The notes: a model not told the origin generated them from the letters alone. A stretch of DNA of 5,736 nt from Lachnospiraceae bacterium (GCA_024684065.1 JAIKXO010000338.1:1-5736); one strand, 5' to 3'; numbered from the stretch's first letter, positions 1 to 5,736 are shown. Numbers and translations: made by a program.

Positions 1-888
1 ATCCTTAACAGCCTCCGAACCATATTCTTCGATTGCAGCATTTAACTCTCTTTTTGCTATGGCGCTGTCCGGATCCCTGTTTGCGAAGATAAAAATAAAC
101 TCCGGCTTTTTCTCGTCTATACTGATGTTGTAGTACTTTTCACTGTCCGTCTTCAGACGCGAAGTATATGACGGTATCAGACCAAGCTCGCATTTTTGAT
201 AAAAAACCTTTTCCATATCACGGCACATCTCGATATATTCAGGTCTTTTCACGAACCTGAGATAGTCACCTATATGCTTTATTATGCCGGATCTTCCGGC
301 CATAGCTCCATCATAATATTTCAATTCCACAAAAGAAATCCCCAGGCTTCTCCGCTTCTTACGATTCGCTGCCAGGGACGGCCACTTCAAAGCCAGGGCA
401 TCAAACCGCGCGTCAAGATTTTTTCCATCCTTAAAAGCATATTCTATATCAAGAATAAAGTAATCACCTGTCGTAAAGCTCTTATTTGCCTTATCTCCCG
501 GAACAACCTTGCCGAGTATGTTATTTTCCATCACCATATGCTGCTGGCACTGCTTCTCAAGATTTCTTTTGGAATTTGCCATATGATAATCCATCTGATC
601 CTTATACAATGCTATATATTTCACACAATCAGATATTGACGGCATTTCAACCATCTCATCATATTTTTTCCTGATCTCCCAATAGGCAGGATTATAAGAA
701 ACCTGATATTCTCCGTTTGAATCATTGACAGTAAACAGGGCTCCTCCCCTGTAATAAATGATCACAGAATTTCCCCGCAGCTCCATGATCAAATTCGTGT
801 CGTTATGTACTGCCTCCAGCAGGTCTGAAAGCCCTCCGCTTTTCAGGTCGTTCATAAACTTATCGCTTATTGCTCTTCCCATACGCAT
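1..888 (-). CDS. PD-(D/E)XK-type nuclease-like protein (3' end outside window)
   Basis: The minus-strand frame is open for 296 codons from ATG 888 to position 1 without a stop, so the gene continues outside the window. It begins MRMGRAISDKFMNDLKSGGL. The N-terminal part (about 1-75) contains NSVIIYYRGGALF, which I associate with a widespread family of uncharacterised proteins having a PD-(D/E)XK-like fold. The core follows: FILDIEYAF (D147, E149), then ARFDALAL (D163), then ISFVELKYYDG with E188-L-K190. This D...ExK spacing on two consecutive strands is the signature of the restriction-endonuclease-like superfamily. GIIKHIGDYLRF (201-212) resembles the helix after the core. No target-recognition domain is seen. 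It follows the beta-CASP gene by 10 bases and is surely in the same operon. Nuclease activity is inferred from motifs only. Confidence 0.85.
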   Translation of the reverse strand, partial: MRMGRAISDKFMNDLKSGGLSDLLEAVHNDTNLIMELRGNSVIIYYRGGALFTVNDSNGEYQVSYNPAYWEIRKKYDEMVEMPSISDCVKYIALYKDQMDYHMANSKRNLEKQCQQHMVMENNILGKVVPGDKANKSFTTGDYFILDIEYAFKDGKNLDARFDALALKWPSLAANRKKRRSLGISFVELKYYDGAMAGRSGIIKHIGDYLRFVKRPEYIEMCRDMEKVFYQKCELGLIPSYTSRLKTDSEKYYNISIDEKKPEFIFIFANRDPDSAIAKRELNAAIEEYGSEAVKD

Positions 889-894
889 ATGATT

Positions 895-900
895 CTCCCT
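895..900 (-). promoter_or_regulatory. Ribosome binding site of the PD-(D/E)XK gene, shared with the preceding stop
   Basis: AGGGAG on the minus strand shares its first two bases with the TAG stop of the hydrolase gene and lies 6 bases before ATG 888-886. It favours this ATG over the second one at 882 (12 bases away). Confidence 0.65.
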
Positions 901-2212
901 AAATATTCACTATTTTGCTATCCTCAATGGCTATCACCTTATCCTTATATCTGCCTATATCCAATTTTGAAAACAACTCCGGACTTTCGGTATGTATCGG
1001 TACTATCGCTTTCTCAGGTTTGACAGTTAATATCATCTGCCGTATGTCATCTGCCGTCGCGTGTCCGCTTGTGTGAAGATCAACCCTGCGCTCCTCTGGC
1101 CACCCATGATAAAGTCGGCCAAGGTCTTCATCATAGTTGTCCGTTCCTTTCTTCACATATCCACCCCACATCGAATATATCAGAAGCGGGTCATCCGCCT
1201 TAAATTCACTGATCCGCCTATCATACGCCGGCGATGAACCTATCAGCATAAGAAAACCATTTTCCCGCATGAACTCCGGCTGCGTCATTCCAAGCTTTGG
1301 GTTATATTTCTTCATACTCTCGAACTTGTAGGTCTTCCAGAAGCGGAACACGGGATTATCCGCTCCGGCAGTCTCCCGATAAAGCAGGACCTGTTCATAT
1401 ACATAATAGTTCACATAGAACGCCCGCCCAAGATACATTGCAGCATTGGCAAAGGACGCAAGGCTTTCTACGTTAGTTGATGAACAAACAAGAAAGGCAT
1501 ATCTGTTTTCAGGCTTTGACAAAACATCCATTGCCCTCTTCTGAAGGTTTTCTTCTGTAATGACAGTTTCTCCAAGTCTACTCATCATCGTACCTTCGGT
1601 TATGAGCACATCGACGGTAGTTCCTTTTAAACGAGCTTTAAGCTTATCGAAGAAACCCCTGCCAAGTCTCCCATGAGTACGGTAATCGCCGGTATGAACA
1701 ATTATCTTTCCTTCCACCTTGATGATGAACATATAAGCATCATATGCAGAGTGATCCACCATGATCGGCGTAATCTCAAAATCCCCAATCCTGAGCTTTT
1801 CATCATCGATAATATCTATCCGCCTGTCCTTGTCTGTAAGAATAGATATATACCTGTTATGACGCTTTTTGTCTTCATCAGAAGCCTGCGGATGCTCTGC
1901 CAGCGTCTTATGTATGTTAAGGAGAACCTGTCTTGCAGTCCTGCCCATTCCAAGACGGATTGATTTACCGTCAACATCCTTTTCCGGGATGTCCTCAAGC
2001 AGTCCGATGTGATCACCGTGATAATGAGTAAACAATACAGCATCACATTTCGCATACCGCATCATTTCAATCATTTCCATATCTGTCGAATTATCCGGAT
2101 CAGAATTTAGTTCAGAACCGAAGTCAATAAAGATATGTGTATTTTCTGTATAGATTTCCGTTATACTCCCACCAATCTGATGGGATCCACGATGTATTTT
2201 TACCTTTAACAA
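899..2212 (-). CDS. MBL-fold beta-CASP hydrolase, RNase J-like
   Basis: A 437-residue metallo-beta-lactamase-fold protein of the beta-CASP branch, whose characterised members (RNase J, CPSF-73 type) cleave RNA or DNA with two zinc ions. Visible motifs: Asp30 in IFIDFG (motif 1); THYHGDH with H63, H65, D67 and H68 (motif 2); H154 in VDHSAYD (motif 3); HTGDYR with D176 (motif 4); E206 in ITEGT (beta-CASP motif A); H384 in TSGHA (motif B); H407 in PIHTE (motif C). All expected metal ligands are present, so it should be active. The beta-CASP lid spans roughly residues 205-385. It is shorter than full RNase J (about 550 residues) because the extra C-terminal domain is absent, which argues against the housekeeping enzyme. 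Translation begins at TTG, overlapping the upstream gene by 7 bases; the next gene starts 10 bases after the TAG. Whether its substrate is RNA or DNA cannot be told from the sequence. Confidence 0.92.
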   Translation of the reverse strand: MLKVKIHRGSHQIGGSITEIYTENTHIFIDFGSELNSDPDNSTDMEMIEMMRYAKCDAVLFTHYHGDHIGLLEDIPEKDVDGKSIRLGMGRTARQVLLNIHKTLAEHPQASDEDKKRHNRYISILTDKDRRIDIIDDEKLRIGDFEITPIMVDHSAYDAYMFIIKVEGKIIVHTGDYRTHGRLGRGFFDKLKARLKGTTVDVLITEGTMMSRLGETVITEENLQKRAMDVLSKPENRYAFLVCSSTNVESLASFANAAMYLGRAFYVNYYVYEQVLLYRETAGADNPVFRFWKTYKFESMKKYNPKLGMTQPEFMRENGFLMLIGSSPAYDRRISEFKADDPLLIYSMWGGYVKKGTDNYDEDLGRLYHGWPEERRVDLHTSGHATADDIRQMILTVKPEKAIVPIHTESPELFSKLDIGRYKDKVIAIEDSKIVNI

Positions 2213-2799
2213 TCTGAATCCTCTAACTTATTAAGTGCATCCTGAAGTGTCATATCGGCATATTTCGGGAAATGTATATGATCTTCAGATTTAAGTTTTC
2301 CCTGTACATACAGACTTGCTTTTTGATCCTCCCCAAAAATAACTTTAGCGTCATCTCCGTTTTCGGTTTCCGCGAGGATCTCAGCCGAAAAAAACTTTCG
2401 ATCATGTATTGCCCAACCCTTGACCACCTTAAGAAATGTTTCCCTACGGCACATCCAAACCACCGCCGGATCGTCTGCCCTGTATCCTCCGATCATCCCC
2501 TCGGTATCCTGTCCCATGCCTTTTGTATACTGGAATATGGTGTTTTCAATAAGCTCATCAAGCAATCCATAAGTCAGTTTTTTACTGAAATCCACTTCCT
2601 TCTCCCACATTAATGTTTCCTGATGGCATTCATCTTCAACCCTGAGAATTCCTCTTAAATCCCGTTTTTCCGGTTCGGTATCGAAATGATAAAAAGCTTC
2701 AGTTTCCTCATCTGTATTTCTGTGTCCTGTCGTAAAAAAAATCCTCAAGCCCGGCGCAGCTTCTATTCTGTAATCCACTTTAATCGCTTTGATCTTCAT
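2206..2799 (-). CDS. Unrecognised 197-residue cytoplasmic protein upstream of the beta-CASP hydrolase
   Basis: I do not recognise this protein. It starts MKIKAIKVDYRIEAAPGLRIFF and ends KLEDSDC. It is acidic and soluble-looking, with no signal peptide, membrane segment or obvious nucleotide-binding or nuclease motif. Its first half alternates charged and hydrophobic residues as in a beta-rich fold. A helical stretch near residues 75-92 (LTYGLLDELIENTIFQYTKG) is followed by GGYRADDPAVVWM, and a conserved-looking WAIHDRKFFSAEIL lies near 125. The start is set by GGAGGAG at 2809-2815. The last codons overlap the TTG start of the metallo-beta-lactamase gene by 7 bases and carry its ribosome binding site, so the two are probably co-translated and may work together. 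A regulatory or adaptor role for the downstream nuclease is only a guess from this coupling. Confidence 0.85.
   Translation of the reverse strand: MKIKAIKVDYRIEAAPGLRIFFTTGHRNTDEETEAFYHFDTEPEKRDLRGILRVEDECHQETLMWEKEVDFSKKLTYGLLDELIENTIFQYTKGMGQDTEGMIGGYRADDPAVVWMCRRETFLKVVKGWAIHDRKFFSAEILAETENGDDAKVIFGEDQKASLYVQGKLKSEDHIHFPKYADMTLQDALNKLEDSDC
2219..2224 (-). promoter_or_regulatory. Ribosome binding site supporting a TTG start
   Basis: AGAGGA on the minus strand, inside the final codons of the 197-residue gene, is 6 bases from TTG at 2212-2210. The next in-frame ATG would fall at residue 45, after the conserved first strands and Asp30, so TTG is the credible start. Confidence 0.7.
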
Positions 2800-2808
2800 G
2801 GCACAACA

Positions 2809-2815
2809 CTCCTCC
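2809..2815 (-). promoter_or_regulatory. Ribosome binding site fixing the start of the 197-residue protein
   Basis: GGAGGAG on the minus strand ends 9 bases before ATG at 2799-2797. It decides the start: the same frame is open further upstream through a possible TTG at 3045, but that extension runs across the prfH/rtcB remnants in a different frame and has no coherent protein character. Confidence 0.7.
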
Positions 2816-2846
2816 TCTGGAGCAATTTTATCACAACGGCTTTCTG

Positions 2847-2921
2847 GTATCACATATCTTCTTTGGATCCATAGTTCCAACAATCCCGTTCGACATGTCC
2901 TGTAATGGCAGTGTATCACAT
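2847..2921. repeat. 9-bp direct repeat (GTATCACAT) flanking part of the intergenic scar
   Basis: GTATCACAT occurs on the plus strand at 2847-2855 and again at 2913-2921, 66 bases apart. A shorter copy of the same core, TATCACA, lies at 2829-2835. The three copies sit in the otherwise unexplained DNA upstream of the 197-residue gene. They could be footprints of the deletion or binding sites; the sequence does not decide. Confidence 0.35.
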
Positions 2922-2925
2922 TACA
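2901..2925. repeat. Perfect 7-bp inverted repeat at the end of the prfH remnant
   Basis: TGTAATG at 2901-2907 and CATTACA at 2919-2925 are perfect inverted copies separated by 11 bases. They overlap the point where similarity to PrfH stops. There is no T-run after either arm, so it is unlikely to be an intrinsic terminator. It could be an operator-like palindrome, a recombination-prone sequence, or chance. Confidence 0.5.
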
Positions 2926-3008
2926 ACTTCCAAAAGCGCCCTGTAAATACCTCCAACGGCAACGCGGCATTCGACCGGCCCCATTCCTGAGCTTAACTGA
3001 ATGATCAC
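2916..3008 (-). pseudogene. prfH: Remnant of peptide chain release factor homologue PrfH, N-terminal 30 codons
   Basis: Starting at GTG, the frame reads VIIQLSSGMGPVECRVAVGG and continues IYRALLE before TGA at 2918-2916. The pattern I-x-Q-L-S-S-x-x-G-P-x-E-C-x-x-A-V is the characteristic N-terminus of PrfH, a class I release factor relative of about 200 residues that hydrolyses peptidyl-tRNA on ribosomes with damaged 16S rRNA. Here the similarity ends after about 27 residues. No GGQ catalytic loop or later PrfH segment is visible in any frame before the next gene at 2799, so the product cannot be functional. The strong ribosome binding site and GTGA overlap with an rtcB-like end show that this was an operon. 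The rest of the space down to 2800 carries only short open stretches that I do not recognise. Confidence 0.75.
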
Positions 3009-3066
3009 CTGTCAACACCTCCTTTATAGTTGTATACAGGAGCAAGGAGCTTTTCTATGGCTAACC
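3005..3066 (-). pseudogene. rtcB: Remnant of an RtcB-type RNA ligase C-terminus
   Basis: In the frame shifted relative to the nuclease fragment, the minus strand encodes LAIEKLLAPVYNYKGGVDR followed by TGA at 3007-3005. RtcB ligases typically end in a helix followed by a short hydrophobic strand and K-G, which fits PVYNYKG. The stop overlaps the GTG start of the prfH remnant by four bases (GTGA), the tight linkage expected of the rtcB2-prfH operon, in which the ligase reseals damaged rRNA and PrfH rescues the stalled ribosome. Only about 20 codons survive and the upstream boundary is uncertain (somewhere near 3060-3075). The identification rests mainly on the adjacent prfH match and is weaker than it. 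Confidence 0.5.
3018..3023 (-). promoter_or_regulatory. Strong Shine-Dalgarno of the lost prfH gene
   Basis: AGGAGG within AAAGGAGGTG sits 9 bases before the GTG at 3008-3006. It is a near-perfect ribosome binding site that now serves only a 30-codon stub, which marks that stub as the start of a formerly real gene. An upstream CTCCT at 3038-3042 could pair with it, but the pairing is short. Confidence 0.65.
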
Positions 3067-3284
3067 TTGTTTTCTTCCGGAAACGCCAAAAGGACGTCTG
3101 CTTTTTTGAATTGCTGCTTAATTACAATTTTTCCATCTACTTTTTCCTGACCGAGAAGATGCAAAATATCCACTGCTAATTGATATAGCGATTCTTTAGG
3201 AAAGTTTATCCAGTTAATACACCAACAAATAAACGCATCCTGCGACAATTCCTTAGTTGCAAAGTTGAAAATATTATTCAACAT
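3024..3284 (-). pseudogene. Truncated PD-(D/E)XK nuclease, N-terminal 75 or so codons only
   Basis: The 86-residue frame begins with FATKELSQDAFICWCINW, the hallmark N-terminus of a PD-(D/E)XK nuclease family in which a short helical start is followed by a D...ExK core. It goes on through the first core strands, with the likely metal-binding Asp in KKADVLLAF (D63). In the family an E-D-K-type strand follows almost at once; here the match stops at ENKV (about residue 74) and 12 unrelated codons lead to TAA. The Glu and Lys of the active site are thus missing, so a product would be catalytically dead. The start is well supported by GGAGG at 3294-3298 and an 11-base overlap with the polymerase stop. 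A simple frameshift does not explain the break, because the following DNA resembles rtcB-prfH instead of the rest of a nuclease. The family call comes from motif recall; truncation is an inference from expected length. Confidence 0.72.
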
Positions 3285-5736
3285 GGTCGGCTTCCTCCGA
3301 TTTCATAATGATTTTTCTTAAATCGCAGCCCCTGTCTCTGGCTTCCGCAAGCAGATACAAAGTACGCAGAGTTTCCCTCTCTTCAAAGGAAAGAGTATCT
3401 TTTTCCTCTTCCATATGTATGATCATAATCCCCAGCATATCCGGTTCTCGAACAATCTCCTCCGGAAGCATTCTGAATGTCAGGACAGCCTCATAAAACT
3501 CCTCCGGATAGTACAGCTTATAGAACGCTATCTTCCATGCCTGCTTAACATAGCTTATCGTATGGGCTTTCGGAAACAGGTATTTGATCTTGTTACTCGA
3601 ATTTATGTACCACTCCGGTACTCCGACAGCTCTCATATCTTCATCTTCTCCGTCATCAACACTTTTCCTGCCCTTGCGTACCCTTTCCATTATCCTGAAG
3701 GAGTGTTCCCTGTCCATGCCCAGGCTTTCGAGATACAACATAATGTCATCCCTGTATGAAATAACATCATGTAATTCCCTGCCCTCCTCTATCAGCTTTT
3801 CCGCGTTATCAATCCAACTGTCCGTTCCATGCTGCAGCGCTGAGACCCTCATCAGGTCAGAAAAATGCTCCACATCCGTATTTGACAGGATTTCCCAGGA
3901 AAAAACTGATTCAAACTCAGGAATCCCAAGGGTTCCCAAATAAGACAGTCCGTTCAGCTTACGGTTTTCAAAACCGAAAGCGTCCGCCCCCCGGAAAAGG
4001 CTCATTACCTTTTTATCATCAAACGGGATCTCATTTTGGCTGACACCGGTCTTTTCCTCCAGCATATGAATGATATTGGGCGTATCATGCCCCAATATAT
4101 CAAACTTTCCAACAGTCCCATTTATCGAATGGTACTCAAGATGAGAAATCCTGACATCCCGCCCAAGAATGCGCTTATACTGAACAGGTGTAATATCATT
4201 TACATCCGTTCCCTCCGGTAATATCATGATTCCTCCGGGATACATTCCCATTCCCCGTTTGGTGCCGGCGATTTTACCTGTTAATGTCTCTTCTTTCTGC
4301 TTCCACTTTTTAAAGAGTTTCTTAAACTCAGGAAAATCCATCCCGGAAAAATCACCATTATGCTCATAAACGAAACCATAATCGCTGAAATCATGCTTCA
4401 TTTCCTTTTTCATCTGGAAAAATGCAGCATATTCGTTATCTCCGGTTTTTTCAGCATACTCATACAGTTTGATTGCGGCCGTTTTTTCCGCGATCGTTGA
4501 TATGGTTCCGGCCCGGAGAATATTCTCCTCTCCAAAGCATTCACCGACATACTTAAATATCTCACTCTGTATATCGCTTGAAAAATTCAGATCAAAATCA
4601 GGCTCTTTGTCATAGTTCAATCCGGCGAACAGCTCAAAAGGGATGTTAAAGCCGTCCCTGTTCATCGGTGTACCGCAATCAGGACATTTTTTACCGGGAA
4701 TATCGTATCCTGTATACCAATAATCCTCCGGCCGGTCACTGTATAATTCAAAATGACTGCATTCATGGCAATAATAGTGTGCCGGGATCGGATTTATATC
4801 AGTGATGCCACAAAAATAAGCGACAAGGGATGCCCCGCCACTCCCTCTGATCCCGGTCATATATCCCATTTCCCCGGATTTATCCGTAAGCATCTTTGTG
4901 AACAGATATATCCCTGCATAACCATTATTACTGATCTCATTCAGCTCAAGCTTAAGCCTGCTGTCCACGATCTCAGGCAAAGGATCTCCATATTGTTTTA
5001 AAGCCGCTTTATAGCATATTTCTTTAAGTTCTTCATTCTCATTCGGAAAATGCAGAGGATATTTTCGCGCTGTCATGGGATCAAAGTCTTCACACATTTC
5101 TGCAATTCTGTTTGGATTGTCTATAACTATTTCCCATGCTTTTTCATCACCCAGGAATCCAAACTCCTCAAGCATCCGGGAAGTTTTTCGGATATATCGG
5201 GGTCTTTTATCACAGCTTCCCTGAGGATCCATACCGCTTATAACCTCATAACATATCTGATCCTCCGGATAGATGAACGCAGCATTTGATACCGCAACAA
5301 CTCTCTTTCCAGCCTTTTGGGAAAGCCTGATTATTTGTCTGGTCATTTCCTCTGCCCGTGCCTCATCGCGCATATTGATCATATTGGAACACGGCTGAAC
5401 CTCTATGTAATCGTATTCCTTTATTAGCTCAAGCACTTCATCATCTGTTTTACCCTCAAATACCGCTTTTGCAACTTCTCCGTCACATGAAGCCCCGATC
5501 AGCAGACCCTCTCTATGTCCCATCAGACATTCCCAGCCAACTACTGGTTTTCCTTTATTCTCCTTCTTATATGCCTCCGTCACCAGCCTGAACAGATTCT
5601 TTTGTCCGACTTTTGTTTGAGCTATGAGCATACAGGGCGTTTCTTTTCCCTTGTGAACCACTGTCGCAGTCATTCCGTACAGAATTCTGATATCATGTTT
5701 CTTACAAAGGCGAGATGCCTCCGGAAATGCCTGAAC
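3274..5736 (-). CDS. polC: PolC-like DNA polymerase III alpha subunit without the exonuclease insert (5' end outside window)
   Basis: This is a template-directed DNA polymerase of the PolC type, the Firmicutes replicative C-family. The frame is open to the window edge (820 codons here); residues below are numbered from the in-frame Met at 5673. The upstream VQAFPEA...ILYG is mid-PHP domain, so the true start lies beyond the window. Seen: PHP remainder to about 200; RGS dNTP loop R276-G-S; zinc pairs C302/C305 and C330/C333; palm motif PDFDLNF with D359 and D361; third catalytic Asp in FDILGHD (D525); HGTDSW (615-620); FPKAH (700-704). Catalytic residues therefore look intact. Oddities: the roughly 170-residue DEDD exonuclease inserted in PHP of ordinary PolC is absent; the GNVHY-type PHP His is Ala (A132); GQHPGG reads GMYPGG (475-481); residues about 400-470 hold roughly 30 extra residues; and the protein ends before the HhH and clamp-binding tail. 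Its stop overlaps the next gene by 11 bases. Family assignment is firm; the biological role is unknown. Confidence 0.93.
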   Translation of the reverse strand, partial: VQAFPEASRLCKKHDIRILYGMTATVVHKGKETPCMLIAQTKVGQKNLFRLVTEAYKKENKGKPVVGWECLMGHREGLLIGASCDGEVAKAVFEGKTDDEVLELIKEYDYIEVQPCSNMINMRDEARAEEMTRQIIRLSQKAGKRVVAVSNAAFIYPEDQICYEVISGMDPQGSCDKRPRYIRKTSRMLEEFGFLGDEKAWEIVIDNPNRIAEMCEDFDPMTARKYPLHFPNENEELKEICYKAALKQYGDPLPEIVDSRLKLELNEISNNGYAGIYLFTKMLTDKSGEMGYMTGIRGSGGASLVAYFCGITDINPIPAHYYCHECSHFELYSDRPEDYWYTGYDIPGKKCPDCGTPMNRDGFNIPFELFAGLNYDKEPDFDLNFSSDIQSEIFKYVGECFGEENILRAGTISTIAEKTAAIKLYEYAEKTGDNEYAAFFQMKKEMKHDFSDYGFVYEHNGDFSGMDFPEFKKLFKKWKQKEETLTGKIAGTKRGMGMYPGGIMILPEGTDVNDITPVQYKRILGRDVRISHLEYHSINGTVGKFDILGHDTPNIIHMLEEKTGVSQNEIPFDDKKVMSLFRGADAFGFENRKLNGLSYLGTLGIPEFESVFSWEILSNTDVEHFSDLMRVSALQHGTDSWIDNAEKLIEEGRELHDVISYRDDIMLYLESLGMDREHSFRIMERVRKGRKSVDDGEDEDMRAVGVPEWYINSSNKIKYLFPKAHTISYVKQAWKIAFYKLYYPEEFYEAVLTFRMLPEEIVREPDMLGIMIIHMEEEKDTLSFEERETLRTLYLLAEARDRGCDLRKIIMKSEEADHVE
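3294..3298 (-). promoter_or_regulatory. Ribosome binding site of the truncated nuclease gene
   Basis: GGAGG on the minus strand lies 9 bases before the ATG at 3284 and is embedded in the last codons of the polymerase gene (S-E-E of its C-terminus). Together with the ATGTTGAATAA overlap it supports translational coupling and a genuine, not frameshifted, polymerase stop. Confidence 0.75.

Noticed and set aside
196..639. Plus-strand open frame of 147 codons
   Set aside because: It lies antisense to the open PD-(D/E)XK reading frame, has no ribosome binding site and no recognisable protein features; it is a shadow frame.
1816..2055. Minus-strand 79-codon frame inside the hydrolase gene
   Set aside because: It overlaps the motif-bearing beta-CASP frame in another phase and has no start signal or recognisable product.
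2901..2925. Inverted repeat as an intrinsic terminator
   Set aside because: The stem is only 7 bp, AT-rich, with an 11-base loop and no T-run on either side.
2988..3015. TTGACA at 3010-3015 (minus strand) as a promoter -35 box
   Set aside because: No TATAAT-like box lies 16-18 bases downstream, and the TTGACA is explained by coding sequence at the rtcB end between the RBS and GTG start.
2800..3045. N-terminal extension of the 197-residue protein from a TTG at 3045
   Set aside because: The extension crosses the rtcB/prfH remnants in a different frame, is rich in Cys and Arg with no protein-like pattern, and the ATG at 2799 has a proper RBS.
3024..3284. Nuclease truncation as a sequencing frameshift
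   Set aside because: No E-D-K-like continuation of the nuclease is visible in the other frames; the following DNA matches a different operon.
3415..3943. Overlapping plus-strand frames of 114 and 119 codons
   Set aside because: They are antisense to the conserved polymerase C-terminal region and carry no RBS or family motif.
1..5736. CRISPR array, tRNA, rRNA or insertion sequence
   Set aside because: No regularly spaced repeats, tRNA-like cloverleaf, rRNA segments or transposase motifs were seen on either strand.

Overview
The window looks like a piece of a Gram-positive Clostridia chromosome or integrated element, most likely Lachnospiraceae. The reasons are a PolC-type replicative polymerase (a Firmicutes-centred family), strong GGAGG ribosome binding sites, moderate GC and tightly overlapping genes. 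That taxonomic call is inference. Every supported gene lies on the minus strand, so the transcription order runs from position 5736 down to position 1. It looks like one run of genes: neighbours overlap or are spaced by about 10 bases, except for a non-coding scar of about 220 bases in the middle.

Region by region, in transcription order: (1) 5736-3274 is the downstream part of a PolC-like DNA polymerase III alpha subunit, open at the window edge. It keeps the polymerase catalytic aspartates, the zinc-binding CxxC pair and the nucleotide-binding RGS loop. It has no DEDD exonuclease inserted in its PHP domain, lacks a PHP metal-ligand histidine, and stops before the helix-hairpin-helix and clamp-binding C-terminus of ordinary PolC. 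(2) 3284-3024 overlaps its end and carries the N-terminus of a PD-(D/E)XK nuclease that breaks off just before the catalytic E-x-K. (3) About 3066-2800 is a scar. A short reading frame resembling the C-terminus of an RtcB RNA ligase overlaps, by GTGA, a GTG start followed by 30 codons that match the N-terminus of release factor homologue PrfH. So an rtcB-prfH rRNA-repair/ribosome-rescue operon was once here and has been deleted down to a stub. (4) 2799-2206 is an unrecognised 197-residue protein. (5) 2212-899 is an intact metallo-beta-lactamase/beta-CASP (RNase J-like) nuclease with a TTG start. (6) 888-1 is a PD-(D/E)XK-type protein that continues beyond position 1.

The layout suggests an accessory nucleic-acid-metabolism island with high turnover. 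A stripped-down replicative polymerase homologue sits beside nuclease genes, a relic of an RNA-repair module marks a deletion junction, and a coupled three-gene cassette (unknown protein, RNase J-like hydrolase, PD-(D/E)XK protein) follows. The cassette and the polymerase are the best candidates for an undescribed system. A role in defence or element maintenance is an inference from gene content and is not shown by the sequence.
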